Assembly (NCBI GenBank): GCA_018334755.1
Contig: JAGXLI010000002.1
Coordinates: forward strand, 1 to 61,700
DNA: 61,700 nt
DNA from: Thermoplasmatota archaeon
GTDB lineage: Archaea; Thermoplasmatota; Thermoplasmata; Halarchaeoplasmatales; Halarchaeoplasmataceae
Direction of reading: 5' to 3'
Shown: positions 1-8,442 of the stretch, piece by piece
Layout: every line of letters begins with the position of its first letter
Position numbering within the stretch: the stretch's first letter is position 1
The notes under the pieces: generated by a model
Told to the model about the DNA's origin: nothing
The model's input: the letters and a program-made list of their open reading frames with translations, nothing else
Databases searched by the model: none
Translations under genes and position numbers: made by a program

Positions 1-479
1 CCGAAACCGATTATCGACATCCAGGCCAAAACGAGAAACAAGAAGGAAAATATCGTCATGTTCAGACTGATATCGAAGACGAACTCAGCCACGACCCACA
101 TCTCGGCAAAGTTGAGAAGTGAAACGGTGAAACCCGATAATGCAGTGGAGGTCACCGGGACTAAAAGATGATGAGGGATCATGTAGATGTTCTTGAACGT
201 TCCTATATGCTGCTCCCACCTGATGCTCCAAGACGCGTCGAAGAACCCGACCCTGATGAAACGCCAGGTGATTATTCCTGTAACGATGTAAGTGGCGAAA
301 CCGCCGGGAACCAAATCTTCCGTACTTCCCTCGGCGAATCTACCCATAAGAGCGAAAACGCTGACCCAGACTATAGGATACAGAAGCATCGCGGTGAAGT
401 TGAGCTTGTAGGACCACCGCCTCTGCCAGTCCCTGATCAGGAAAGCTTTGATTATTTTGGGATAGATCTTCAGACCCAA
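1..479 (-). CDS. ABC-2 type transporter permease, 3' end outside window
   Basis: Reading the minus strand from 479 gives an uninterrupted frame to the window edge (about 159 codons). It starts with a short cytoplasmic stretch (LGLKIYPKIIKAFLIRDW) and continues with hydrophobic segments such as LLYPIVWVSVFALMG and FSFLFLVLAWMSIIGF, the pattern of an ABC-2 permease. The likely start is TTG at 479, preceded by a strong GGAGGAGGAG ribosome site. It overlaps the stop of the upstream ATPase by 10 bases, so translation is probably coupled and the two proteins should form one exporter. The substrate cannot be told. The C-terminal part lies beyond the window. Confidence 0.8.
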   Translation of the reverse strand, partial: MGLKIYPKIIKAFLIRDWQRRWSYKLNFTAMLLYPIVWVSVFALMGRFAEGSTEDLVPGGFATYIVTGIITWRFIRVGFFDASWSIRWEQHIGTFKNIYMIPHHLLVPVTSTALSGFTVSLLNFAEMWVVAEFVFDISLNMTIFSFLFLVLAWMSIIGF

Positions 480-1414
480 TCTATCTCCTCCTCCGATATC
501 TCTTCTTCGTCTCCGGTGTGTCTGATGAACGCCTCTTCAAGAGTGGGTTCCTTCACTGTAAGGTTCCTGATCCTACCGCTGTCCAGGATCTCCTGGATTA
601 CTTCATGAACGTGATCACCCTCTCCGGATTCGATGATGACCCTGACCTTATCACCTTTCTTCTTGACTTTATCGATGAACTCGTTGGTGAACTCCGGCTT
701 CCCTCCATCCATGTAAGAAAATTCTATCATCCTCTTGGGGAATATCTCGTCCTTCAGTTCTTTCGGTTCTCCTCTTGTAGTTATCTCCCCGTCGTTCATT
801 ATAGCTATCCTTTCACAGATCTCCTCCACTTCGTACATGTTGTGACTGGTGAAGATGACCGTCTTCTCTTCTTCCTCCATCACCTCTTTCAACAGGCTTC
901 TAAATTTTCTGCTGGAGACCGGATCTAGACCCAAAGTGGGCTCATCTAAAAACAATATCGGGGTCTTCCTGATCAAGTTTCGGATAAGGTTCAATTTCTG
1001 CCTCATACCGGTAGAATAATCCGCTAATTTCTTCTCGAAATCTTCTTCATCGAGCCCAAGATGTTCACCGTATTCCTTCATCTTCCCCTTCCAATCCTCG
1101 ACCTCGTATATACTGGAAAAGAATTTGATGTTCTGATATCCGTCCAGCCTGCGGTAGAACTTGTCTCTAGCAGTTATGACGTCAACTAAACCGCGGACCT
1201 TTTTTGGATATTCCGTGACGTCCATACCGTTGATTTTAGCGTTCCCAGAATCAGCCAGCAGCATGGTCGCTAAAATCTTGACGGTGGTGGTCTTCCCGGC
1301 CCCGTTAGGACCTAAAAGACCGAATATCTCGCCGTCGTCGACTTCGAATGAGATACCTTTCAAGGCCTCGGTATCGTCGAACGTGTTCTCCAAATTTTTT
1401 ACTTTGATCCCCAT
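470..1414 (-). CDS. ABC transporter ATP-binding protein (ABC-2 exporter family)
   Basis: This 314-residue nucleotide-binding subunit energises the permease that follows it. Walker A GPNGAGKTT lies at 35-43, the signature YSTGMRQK at 133-140 and Walker B PILFLDEP at 152-159, followed by the D-loop GLDP. The C-terminal third (about 215-300) is the accessory region usual in drug and sodium exporter ATPases (CcmA/NatA-like). The protein ends in an acidic tail. A TATA-like GTTATAAAC at about 1441-1449 lies 30 bases before the ATG, so the transcript is nearly leaderless. The gene is first in a two-gene operon with the permease. The family call is firm; the exported compound is unknown. Confidence 0.93.
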   Translation of the reverse strand: MGIKVKNLENTFDDTEALKGISFEVDDGEIFGLLGPNGAGKTTTVKILATMLLADSGNAKINGMDVTEYPKKVRGLVDVITARDKFYRRLDGYQNIKFFSSIYEVEDWKGKMKEYGEHLGLDEEDFEKKLADYSTGMRQKLNLIRNLIRKTPILFLDEPTLGLDPVSSRKFRSLLKEVMEEEEKTVIFTSHNMYEVEEICERIAIMNDGEITTRGEPKELKDEIFPKRMIEFSYMDGGKPEFTNEFIDKVKKKGDKVRVIIESGEGDHVHEVIQEILDSGRIRNLTVKEPTLEEAFIRHTGDEEEISEEEIDWV

Positions 1415-1513
1415 AAATCAGCGTTTGCACGACAAGACAAGTTTATAACTTTTTTTGTTAAAATAGAGATTAAGGAAACGTTTTTTAGACCCGTGAACAG
1501 CGGCGATCTACTT

Positions 1514-1924
1514 TCAATTCATGTGCTCTTCGAATTTCTGTTCCAACTGCTGTTTCTGTAACGCGCCGATCATCCGGTCCACTCTCTCCCCGTCTTTGAA
1601 GAGTACCAGTGTCGGGATACTAGACACCTGGAACTGGCTAGGAACTTTCTGATTCTTGTCCACGTTCATCTTCGCTATGACCACCTCTCCCTGGTACTCT
1701 TCCGCCAGCTCTTCTAACACGGGCTCCATCATCTTGCATGGACCGCACCATTCTGCCCAGAAGTCTACAAGTACCAGAGGATACTCATTGATCGTCTCCT
1801 GAAAATCGTTGTCGTTCACTTTCACAGGCCCTTCTGGATACTCCGTCGATTCGTCTTCGCTCATGATTTCACTCACCATCTTTTTCTTTATTTCTTCTAC
1901 TTTTTCGTCTTTAGATTCATCCAT
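1514..1924 (-). CDS. trx: thioredoxin with N-terminal extension
   Basis: The protein is a 136-residue thioredoxin that reduces disulfides in the cytoplasm. The active site WCGPC is at 59-63, the context DFWAEWCGPCKMMEP is typical, and the cis-proline loop SSIPTL is present. About 33 charged residues precede the fold, an extension not found in minimal thioredoxins. I place the start at ATG 1924 because GGGTGAG lies 5 bases upstream; a GTG at 1933 is within that ribosome site. The coding region overlaps the end of the ArsR-type regulator gene by 8 bases, so both are translated from one mRNA and are probably under that regulator's control. The identity is certain; the reducing partner is unknown. 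Confidence 0.95.
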   Translation of the reverse strand: MDESKDEKVEEIKKKMVSEIMSEDESTEYPEGPVKVNDNDFQETINEYPLVLVDFWAEWCGPCKMMEPVLEELAEEYQGEVVIAKMNVDKNQKVPSQFQVSSIPTLVLFKDGERVDRMIGALQKQQLEQKFEEHMN

Positions 1925-2267
1925 TTTTCTCACCCTTATTTAATAATTTTTGATTTTCAGAAAGCTGCTTGAAGAGAACCTCTCTTATTATATCGCAAGC
2001 TTTCATTATCTCAGGATATGTTATATGATACCGCATCTTTGAGCCATCCCTTTCCGCTCTCACCAGGTCCCTTTTTTTGAGTTCCCCGAGATGCTGGGAA
2101 ACCGTCGATTGATTGATATTCAAGGTTTCCACCATCTCGTTCACGGTTTTTTCTCCCTCTTTGAGCTGTTCCAGTATCTTCAATCTAGTCGGATGGGACA
2201 GCATCTTGCACAGCTCGGCGTGCATCTCTTGTATGCGGTCGTCATCTATACGTCTTTCCTTTACCAT
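1917..2267 (-). CDS. ArsR/SmtB-family winged-helix regulator
   Basis: This 116-residue winged-helix repressor contains the recognition helix region NQSTVSQHLGELKKRDLV and a following wing DGSKMRYHI. No metal-binding cysteine pair of the ArsR/SmtB kind is evident. Cys20 (AELCKML) and a Cys in the last helix (MKACDII) could make it thiol- or oxidant-responsive, which is inference. I prefer ATG 2267 over ATG 2294. A TATA-like element overlaps 2291-2300, a perfect 22-bp palindrome fills 2268-2289, and 2267 sits at the expected transcription start, giving a leaderless mRNA with its own operator just upstream. The gene is translationally linked to thioredoxin and divergent from an AhpD-like gene, so it probably regulates both directions. 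Confidence 0.88.
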   Translation of the reverse strand: MVKERRIDDDRIQEMHAELCKMLSHPTRLKILEQLKEGEKTVNEMVETLNINQSTVSQHLGELKKRDLVRAERDGSKMRYHITYPEIMKACDIIREVLFKQLSENQKLLNKGEKNG

Positions 2268-2289
2268 GATATTAGAATATTCTAATATC
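2268..2289. promoter_or_regulatory. 22-bp perfect palindrome, probable ArsR-family operator
   Basis: The half-site GATATTAGAAT is followed directly by its exact mirror, giving dyad symmetry with no spacer. It lies between the TATA-like element (2290-2300, minus strand) and the ATG at 2267, where bound repressor would block transcription start. Autoregulation is inferred from position and symmetry. The divergent gene at 2348 has its own A/T box near 2318-2326, so the site could also influence it. Confidence 0.7.
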
Positions 2290-2347
2290 TTCATATACTT
2301 AAGGTTTTCGGTGAAATTTTAAAAACTTCTATTCCTTTCTAAAAACG

Positions 2348-2689
2348 ATGACAGAAAAAGAAGATTTCGAAGAGAGAAGAGAAGAATTGAACGAATTGGT
2401 CATGGAAAAAGGAAATCTAGAGATGAAGCGTTTCTTCAACCTGGACAATCAGGTCTATGAAGAGGGAGCACTCTCTAAGAAGACGAAGGAACTACTCGGG
2501 TTAGTGTCTTCGCTCGCGTTGAGGTGTGACGGCTGCATCGAATATCATCTCAATCGATGTCATGAAGAAAACGTGAGCGATGAAGAGATGATGGAAGCCC
2601 TCTCTATTGGCCTGGTTGTAGGAGGGTCTATCACCATACCACATCTGAGGGAGGCGGTCGAAAAGTGGATCGAGATGGAAGAGGGATGA
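2348..2689 (+). CDS. AhpD/carboxymuconolactone decarboxylase-family protein
   Basis: This 113-residue all-helical protein carries the AhpD-type redox motif: Cys60-x2-Cys63 with His67 (CDGCIEYHLNRC), plus Cys71. In this family the CxxC pair acts as a peroxidase or disulfide reductase. It starts the plus-strand run of the redox cluster, divergent from the ArsR-type regulator. A TTTTAAAA box lies about 26 bases before the ATG, so the mRNA may be leaderless. The next gene follows after 4 bases. The family assignment is firm; peroxidase activity is inferred from the motif. Confidence 0.9.
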   Translation: MTEKEDFEERREELNELVMEKGNLEMKRFFNLDNQVYEEGALSKKTKELLGLVSSLALRCDGCIEYHLNRCHEENVSDEEMMEALSIGLVVGGSITIPHLREAVEKWIEMEEG

Positions 2690-2693
2690 TAGG

Positions 2694-3134
2694 ATGAAAA
2701 GAGTGCTCGAAAGAGTTAGAGAAACGGTAGAGAAAGACCAAGAAACAAAATCTAAGCTGAAGGATATATGCATGATCCTTCACGATGAACTCAAGGGATA
2801 TGACTGGGTCGGCTTCTATCTGGTCGAGAACGGGGAACTGGTCCTCGGCCCTTATGTGGGGAAGCCGACGGAACACACGAATATCGACTTCGGAGAGGGT
2901 ATCTGCGGCCAGGCGGCGGATAGAGAAGAGACCTTCTTGATCGACGACGTGAAGCGGGAGCAAAACTATCTGTCCTGCAGTCCAAAAGTAGAATCGGAAA
3001 TCGTCGTGCCTATCTTCAAAGAAGGTGACGTCGTCGGAGAGATAGATATAGATTCTCACCAAAGATCTCGTTTTGGAGATGAAGATGAAAAACTGTTGGA
3101 AGAGATAGCTGAGATGGTAGGAAAGATACTATAA
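2694..3134 (+). CDS. GAF-domain protein resembling free methionine-(R)-sulfoxide reductase
   Basis: This 146-residue protein is a single GAF domain whose sequence follows the fRMsr (MsrC) pattern closely: YDWVGFYL, LVLGPYVGKP, GEGICGQAA, SEIVVPI and GEIDIDS. Cys71 (GICG) and Cys95 (YLSC) match two of the three conserved cysteines of that family, including the one reported as catalytic. The position of the third (the IAC of bacterial enzymes) reads EHT near residue 61. It may therefore reduce free methionine sulfoxide by a modified mechanism or be a redox sensor. It lies in the same operon as the AhpD-like gene, 4 bases downstream. GAF family is certain; the enzyme role is moderately supported. 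Confidence 0.82.
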   Translation: MKRVLERVRETVEKDQETKSKLKDICMILHDELKGYDWVGFYLVENGELVLGPYVGKPTEHTNIDFGEGICGQAADREETFLIDDVKREQNYLSCSPKVESEIVVPIFKEGDVVGEIDIDSHQRSRFGDEDEKLLEEIAEMVGKIL

Positions 3135-3173
3135 CCTAGGATAACACTATAATATCTCGTAGGAGGGATCAAG

Positions 3174-5225
3174 ATCAACCATCTTAAGGGTGAGAAGAGC
3201 CCATATCTCAAGGAGCATGCAGATAATCCAGTAGACTGGTATCCGTGGAGTGAAAAGGCGTTTCAAAAAGCGAGGGAAGAAGACAAACCAATATTTCTTT
3301 CCATCGGCTACTCTTCCTGTCACTGGTGCCACGTGATGAAAAGAGAATCTTTCGAGGATGAAGAAGTTGCAAAGCTGATGAACGAGACCTTCGTTTCTAT
3401 AAAAGTAGATAAGGAAGAACGGCCCGATATAGATTCCGTCTACATGGACATCGCCAGAAGCATGTCCGGCAGAGGGGGTTGGCCTTTGACGATCTTGATG
3501 ACCCCAGAAAAGATGCCCTTTTACGCCGCAACTTATATACCAAAAAGTGGGAAGAGAGGTATGACCGGTCTCATGGAGTTGATCCCAAAGATCAGGAAAC
3601 TTTGGGAAAACGATAGAGAAAGGCTGGTGGAAAAGGGAAAGACGGTCGTCGAGAGCTTGAAAAAAGACGAGCTTGGAATGGAAAAAGAACTGGACAGCTC
3701 GATCTTGGACGACGCTTTTGATCATCTTTCTATGACTTTCGATGACGAATACGGTGGGTTCGGAAACGATCAAAAATTTCCTAGTCCTCAGAACTTTCTT
3801 TTTTTGCTCAGGTATAGTGAAAAGGAAGAAAAAGCGGACGAGATAGTCCACAAAACGCTCCGAGAGATGAGGAAAGGAGGTATTTACGACCATCTTGGCT
3901 ATGGTTTCCACAGGTATTCTACAGATCGCAGATGGAAGCTCCCTCATTTCGAGAAGATGCTTTACGACCAGGCGATGATATTGATGGCCTACACCGAGGC
4001 TTGGCTTTCGAATCCGGATTCACTTTACTCCAAAACGGTAGAAGAAGTGGTCGCCTATGTGGATAGAAATCTAAGATCCGAGTCAGGAGGATTCTTCTCC
4101 TCCGAAGATGCGGAATCTTCCGGAAAGGAAGGGGCCTATTACACCTGGAGAAAGGAAGAGATAGAGGATCTACTTGGAAAAGAAAGCGATCTTTTTGTCG
4201 ATTTGTTTAATGTTGAAGATAAAGGAAATTTTAGAGAAGAAGCTAGCAATGAAAAAACCGGAGAGAACGTCCTTCTCCTTGAAAAGACAATCGAGGATTT
4301 TGCCGTTGAAAAAGACATATCCGCGGAGAAACTAAGAGATAAAGTGGAGAGGATGAAAAATAAACTCTTGGATGAAAGGCTCAAAAGAGAGAAACCCGAC
4401 GTGGACAACAAGATATTGACTGACTGGAACAGTCTCATGGTAGCTGCATTGAGCAGAGCCGGTTTCGTATTTGACGAAGAGAGATACATAGATATGGCGG
4501 AAGAGACCCTCTCCTTTATCCTAGATGAGATGGTAAAAAACGGAGAACTGCATCACGCTTCCATCGAAAGCGAGGTCTCGGTAAAGGGCGGTTTGGATGA
4601 CCATTCTTTCCTGATCTGGGCTCTTTTGCGTCTTTATCAGAGCGCTTTCAAGCCCGAATACCTCAAGAGAGCTATCGACTTAACGGATACGATGATGGAA
4701 TATTTTTGGGACGAAGAGAAAGGCGGATTTTTCATCTCTAGAACGGATGATGATGAATTACCAGTGAACAAGAAAGATGTTCGGGACGGTGCCTATCCCT
4801 CCGGTAATTCGATCGCACTGTTCGACTTGGTCAAGTTGAACCAGATCACGGGAGACGAGAAGTACAGTGAAGCGGTAGAAAAGATGATCGAATCTTTTTC
4901 CGGAAAAATATCACAAAATCCGGCCCAGTTCACCATGTCCATGACCGCTTTACAATCATGGTGGGCAGGAGGTAAGGAGGTCATGATCGTCGGAAACGAA
5001 GACGAAGAGATGCTCGACGTTTTAAGGGAACAGTTCTCTCCAAATACCGTAGTGATAGTGAAGGATGAAGAAAACAGTGATGAATTGGATAAACTTTTAG
5101 GATTCACCTCTTCCATGACAAAGGTCGATGGAAAAACGACCGCCTATATCTGTGAGGACTTCACCTGCAGAGAACCTGTAACAGATATTGACGAATTCGA
5201 AAGTAGATTGGTCGAAAAAGATTAA
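3174..5225 (+). CDS. YyaL/SPATA20-family protein (DUF255 thioredoxin fold plus alpha/alpha barrel)
   Basis: The protein has an N-terminal thioredoxin-like domain with the family motif [13 protein letters not shown] (Cys49-His-Trp-Cys52) followed by a long (alpha/alpha)6 barrel of the N-acylglucosamine-epimerase type, about 683 residues in all. The family's exact biochemical role is not established. The N-terminus typical of the family ([11 protein letters not shown], then [11 protein letters not shown]) is encoded from 3174, but no ATG, GTG or TTG occurs in frame between the upstream stop (3150) and GTG 3333. GTG 3333 would remove the CHWC motif. The best start is ATC at 3174, six bases after GGAGGG (3162-3167). 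It lies in the run of redox genes and is followed by Ogg2. Confidence 0.85.
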   Translation: MNHLKGEKSPYLKEHADNPVDWYPWSEKAFQKAREEDKPIFLSIGYSSCHWCHVMKRESFEDEEVAKLMNETFVSIKVDKEERPDIDSVYMDIARSMSGRGGWPLTILMTPEKMPFYAATYIPKSGKRGMTGLMELIPKIRKLWENDRERLVEKGKTVVESLKKDELGMEKELDSSILDDAFDHLSMTFDDEYGGFGNDQKFPSPQNFLFLLRYSEKEEKADEIVHKTLREMRKGGIYDHLGYGFHRYSTDRRWKLPHFEKMLYDQAMILMAYTEAWLSNPDSLYSKTVEEVVAYVDRNLRSESGGFFSSEDAESSGKEGAYYTWRKEEIEDLLGKESDLFVDLFNVEDKGNFREEASNEKTGENVLLLEKTIEDFAVEKDISAEKLRDKVERMKNKLLDERLKREKPDVDNKILTDWNSLMVAALSRAGFVFDEERYIDMAEETLSFILDEMVKNGELHHASIESEVSVKGGLDDHSFLIWALLRLYQSAFKPEYLKRAIDLTDTMMEYFWDEEKGGFFISRTDDDELPVNKKDVRDGAYPSGNSIALFDLVKLNQITGDEKYSEAVEKMIESFSGKISQNPAQFTMSMTALQSWWAGGKEVMIVGNEDEEMLDVLREQFSPNTVVIVKDEENSDELDKLLGFTSSMTKVDGKTTAYICEDFTCREPVTDIDEFESRLVEKD

Positions 5226-5258
5226 AAACGACTCTTCACCTCCCTTCTCAGTAATATC

Positions 5259-5897
5259 ATGGATGAAAAAAAGTTAAAAGAGAGATATTCGTCGATCGAA
5301 GGCGAGATACACTCTAGGATCGATGATTTTAAGAGCTTGTGGGATGAAGGTGAGGAAGATAAGATCTTCGACGAATTGACCTTTTGTTTATTCACGCCTC
5401 AATCTAAAGCGAAGGTGTGCTGGGATACCGTGGAGAAGTTAAGAGAGAATGAGATGATCGAGGAAGGTGAGAAATCGGAGATCGCCGATGAGATAAAAAG
5501 GGTGAGGTTCAGACACAATAAATCCGAGTACCTGGTCGAAGCGAGAGAGAAGTTCTTGGACGATGATTTTTCTTTAAGAGAGAAGTTAAAAGAGTTCGAC
5601 GATCCCAAGGAGGCGAGGAGATGGATCGTCGATAACATCAAAGGGCTCGGTTTGAAGGAGAGCAGCCACTTCCTGCGGAATATCGGTTACACTCAGGACC
5701 TAGCTATACTAGACAGGCACATATTGAAGAATCTAGAAGAACTAGACGTGATCGAAGAGGTGCCCAAAACTCTGACGAAGAAAAGATACCTGGAGATAGA
5801 AGAAAAGATGAAGAGGTTTTCAAAAGAAGTGGAAATACCACTAGGTCATCTAGACTTGGTACTCTGGCACGAGGAAACGGGACACATCTTCAAATGA
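5259..5897 (+). CDS. ogg: N-glycosylase/DNA lyase, archaeal Ogg2 family (8-oxoguanine repair)
   Basis: This 212-residue enzyme of the helix-hairpin-helix glycosylase superfamily removes 8-oxoguanine and cleaves the abasic site. The diagnostic block is GLGLKESSHFLRNIGY with the putative Schiff-base lysine Lys133, followed by LAILDRHIL with the catalytic aspartate Asp152. Length and C-terminal HLDLVLWHEETG fit the short archaeal Ogg2 type (about 205-215 residues), not the bacterial or eukaryotic OGG1. A box ATTAAAAAC at about 5223-5231, 30 bases before the ATG, suggests its own promoter and little leader. It ends 7 bases from the stop of the convergent nitroreductase fusion. It completes an oxidative-damage cluster. 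Confidence 0.93.
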   Translation: MDEKKLKERYSSIEGEIHSRIDDFKSLWDEGEEDKIFDELTFCLFTPQSKAKVCWDTVEKLRENEMIEEGEKSEIADEIKRVRFRHNKSEYLVEAREKFLDDDFSLREKLKEFDDPKEARRWIVDNIKGLGLKESSHFLRNIGYTQDLAILDRHILKNLEELDVIEEVPKTLTKKRYLEIEEKMKRFSKEVEIPLGHLDLVLWHEETGHIFK

Positions 5898-5903
5898 GAG
5901 ATA

Positions 5904-6743
5904 TCAGTCTATTCTCTTCACGAATTCCTCCGCCTCTTTTCTCGAAGGCGTTTCCGGAACCTTAACTGGATAACCCAACGGGGTCACTGTGGCAACGTAA
6001 TGGTCCTCCGATATGTTCAACTCTTCTTTCACGTCATCCCTGTCCATTGCTGCAATCCAACAGGTTCCCAACCCGTGTGCCCAGGCGGTCAGCATGAAAT
6101 GGTAGGCGGCTATATCGCCGTCCTGTTTCGGTCTTCCTGTCTCTTCTGGATCACAGCAGATCGCAACAGCCATAGGAGCTTTTCGGATAGGCGCACTGTT
6201 CCCCCCTCTTCTCTTTGAAAGGAACTCGATCATATCCTCATCTTCTATCGGGACAAAATAGTAGGATTGTGAATTTCTAGAGGTGGGCGCGTACCTGCAG
6301 GTCTCAAATATATTCAACAAGGTTTCTTCGGGCACTTTTTTCTCTCTGTAATCCCTGACGCTTCTCCTCCCCTGCAGTAATTCCTCTCCCCCCAGGTATG
6401 GATCGACCGGATGTAAGAATGTTTGAAATTCAAGGGTCCTTCCTTCAGGATCTTCTGCAAAGAACTGATATATCTGAAAATTTTCATTTTCGACCGGTTC
6501 TTCTTCCGCTACATCACTCAGTTTCTCGTACATCTCGTCGACATGTTCCTTCCTTCTATAGAAGAACGTTATCACGCCCTGAGTATGTTCGTTTTCACCC
6601 TGGCAGAAGCCCAACAGCATGTTCCCGTGTTTGAATATACTGCACTCGCCCTGGTCCAGCCAGAGTTCCATCTCTAATTCATTCAAATAGAAATCTTCTA
6701 TCTTCTCTAGGTCCCGTGTCGTGAAGAAGTTTATTCCGGACAT
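5904..6743 (-). CDS. VOC (glyoxalase-like) domain fused to nitroreductase
   Basis: This 279-residue two-domain protein has residues 1 to about 113 in the vicinal-oxygen-chelate fold (INFFTTRDLEKIEDFYLNEL, then EDPEGRTLEFQTF). Residues about 122-279 form an FMN nitroreductase domain (LLQGRRSVRDYREKKVPEE, CRYAPTSRNSQSYYFV, a Gly-rich HGLGTCWI and TPLGYP). Nitroreductases reduce nitro groups, quinones or flavins with NAD(P)H. VOC domains bind metal or small hydrophobic ligands. The metal ligands of glyoxalase I cannot be assigned with confidence. A TTACATAAAC box 25 bases before ATG 6743 suggests a leaderless mRNA. The fusion is uncommon, and the substrate is unknown. Confidence 0.87.
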   Translation of the reverse strand: MSGINFFTTRDLEKIEDFYLNELEMELWLDQGECSIFKHGNMLLGFCQGENEHTQGVITFFYRRKEHVDEMYEKLSDVAEEEPVENENFQIYQFFAEDPEGRTLEFQTFLHPVDPYLGGEELLQGRRSVRDYREKKVPEETLLNIFETCRYAPTSRNSQSYYFVPIEDEDMIEFLSKRRGGNSAPIRKAPMAVAICCDPEETGRPKQDGDIAAYHFMLTAWAHGLGTCWIAAMDRDDVKEELNISEDHYVATVTPLGYPVKVPETPSRKEAEEFVKRID

Positions 6744-6823
6744 ATATAGGTATAGTACTGAGAGTTTATGTAATTTTTCCGAGGCCTTTTACCCCCTATT
6801 TTCAGTCTAACCTCACACTTGAA

Positions 6824-7747
6824 TCATTCTTTCGCTCTTTGAGGGGTCAAAAGAGTGATCTCTTCCACGGTTTCGAATCCACAGCTTTTGTAGAGGAACT
6901 TTGCTGGATTTTTGGAATGAGTTTTTACATATATTCCCTCTATCTCATCTTTTCTGATCTTCTTCAGTACCTCTTGCAAGATCAGCTTTCCAAGCCCTCT
7001 CTCTCTATGATCTGGATGGACTCCAACCTCCTCGATCTGAGTTTCTTGTTCACCTGATATCTGCTCTCTTGTTTCATGACCCACATAGGCAAGGTATTCA
7101 TCTTTTCCTAGGACCCAGTAACTTACATTTCTATCTGCCATGTCGTACTTTAAACCTTTTCCCATTTCAGATAGTGAATCATCATCGGATTTCAAGTCTC
7201 CCACTTCAGCTATCAACTGCGCTAATCTTCTGATCTGAGAACTTTGTTCTGGTTCGATCTTATGGATAGGTTCCATTTCAGATAGATTCGATCCCTCGTT
7301 ATGATCAGTATCATCCTTTTCTGAATTGTACTTCTTCCAAAGGACTGGACTTATGGGCTCTACCGATCTAAAGTTCCACTCTTCCAGTCTATCATAATAC
7401 CATCTGATCCCGGGTATCGATCTAGTGAATATCTTCTGACCTTCATCTAGGTATGATAAAGAACGGCCCGTCAACCGTCGGATCGTCTTTTCTTCTAAAT
7501 CTTCTTCTAAGACCCAAAAATCTAGAAAATTGAGATCAGAGCTCGATTCGAGGTGCAATAAACCTTTGATCTTATCATCAGCTATCAGAATCCAATGGAG
7601 GTCATCCGGACCGAAAAAATAGTCCCAGAATTGATCTTCGCTAAGATGAGGTGAATGTGGTCTCTGTTCGGCTACTCTAAGCCAGTGATCGTATACTTTC
7701 TCTCCATCCCTCTTTTTCCTCTTTCTCTCATATTTTTGAATCTGCAT
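6824..7747 (-). CDS. GNAT-family N-acetyltransferase, probably two GNAT-like halves
   Basis: In this 307-residue protein the C-terminal half is a clear GNAT domain: VGVHPDHRERGLGKLILQEVL is the acetyl-CoA pyrophosphate loop (R/Q-x-x-G-x-G/A), followed by VKTHSKNPAKFLYKSCGFE. The N-terminal half (1 to about 150) shows GNAT-like strand spacing (WILIADDKIKGLLHLE) but no acetyl-CoA loop, so it may be a degenerate second copy. The acceptor (a protein N-terminus, an antibiotic or a small amine) cannot be told. A TTTTTATCC box about 30 bases before ATG 7747 supports that start. It is a single gene between convergent and divergent neighbours. Confidence 0.85.
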   Translation of the reverse strand: MQIQKYERKRKKRDGEKVYDHWLRVAEQRPHSPHLSEDQFWDYFFGPDDLHWILIADDKIKGLLHLESSSDLNFLDFWVLEEDLEEKTIRRLTGRSLSYLDEGQKIFTRSIPGIRWYYDRLEEWNFRSVEPISPVLWKKYNSEKDDTDHNEGSNLSEMEPIHKIEPEQSSQIRRLAQLIAEVGDLKSDDDSLSEMGKGLKYDMADRNVSYWVLGKDEYLAYVGHETREQISGEQETQIEEVGVHPDHRERGLGKLILQEVLKKIRKDEIEGIYVKTHSKNPAKFLYKSCGFETVEEITLLTPQRAKE

Positions 7748-7834
7748 AAACGAACGTTATACCAGACTAGAGGATAAAAACATTTTCTCGAGATAACCGT
7801 AAATACTTACTATTAGTGTGTAAATATTGTATAT

Positions 7835-8293
7835 ATGTACGAAAGGGTCATCCTTCCGACCGACGGCTCTGAGCTCTCTTTCATCGGCGTTGAAGAGGGA
7901 CTAGAAGCCGCACAAACATACGATATACCCGCTCTAGCGGTTTACGTTATACCCTTGAGCGCTTTATCTGGCCATGCGGGCAGATACCGGGTCGAAGAAT
8001 TTGGAGAGGAGATAGTGGATATCCGGTCCGATAAACTCAAGGAAAAAGGAGAAGAAGTTCTAAAAGAAGTAGAAAGCAGAGCAGATAGATTGGGAGTAGA
8101 GATAGAAACAACGATAGAAGAAGGGGAACCCTACGAAAGGATAACTGAACTAGCAACCAAAGATGATATCATCTATATAAGTTCCCACGGAAGGTCCGGG
8201 ATCTCCAAGATCTTTATCGGAAGTACTACCTCAAGGGTTCTAAAGAATACGGAGGCGACAGTGGCGGTCGTAAGAGGTCACCCAGATGTGTGA
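7835..8293 (+). CDS. universal stress protein UspA family
   Basis: This 152-residue single Usp domain begins YERVILPTDGSELSF and ends with the ATP-binding loop SSHGRSGISKIFIGSTTSRV and a final beta strand ATVAVVRG. The loop keeps the second Gly and the 9-residue spacing to GS seen in ATP-binding MJ0577, but the first Gly is Ser, so nucleotide binding is likely but not certain. A TAAATACTTA box about 28 bases upstream supports ATG 7835 and a leaderless mRNA. Such proteins act in the cytoplasm under stress or as ATP-dependent switches; no specific partner is indicated here. Confidence 0.92.
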   Translation: MYERVILPTDGSELSFIGVEEGLEAAQTYDIPALAVYVIPLSALSGHAGRYRVEEFGEEIVDIRSDKLKEKGEEVLKEVESRADRLGVEIETTIEEGEPYERITELATKDDIIYISSHGRSGISKIFIGSTTSRVLKNTEATVAVVRGHPDV

Positions 8294-8442
8294 GGACTTC
8301 CCTCTGCAACGATAAACTGAAGGAGAGATAGATTCATTAAAAAAGCTAGCGCTTTCCAATAGCCCACTTAAAGTCAAATATTTATATAGCGGACGCCAGT
8401 GAATGCTCACGCATTCACCTTGCCCGTTAAAGCAACTTTAAC
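8294..8442. other. intergenic stretch with TATA-like box and two hairpins
   Basis: No open reading frame of note is seen. A plus-strand TATA-like ATATTTATATAG occurs at about 8377-8388. Downstream are two short perfect hairpins: GTGAATG/CATTCAC (8399-8418, 6-base loop) and CCGTTAAAG/CTTTAACGG (8424-8444, loop CAA). The second overlaps the last two bases of the tRNA. The structures may be a tRNA 3' trailer fold (minus strand) or a small plus-strand RNA. Confidence 0.5.

Noticed and set aside
168-608. Plus-strand open frame of 146 codons at the left edge.
   Set aside because: It is antisense to the ABC permease and the end of its ATPase, both well supported on the minus strand, and has no family-like features.
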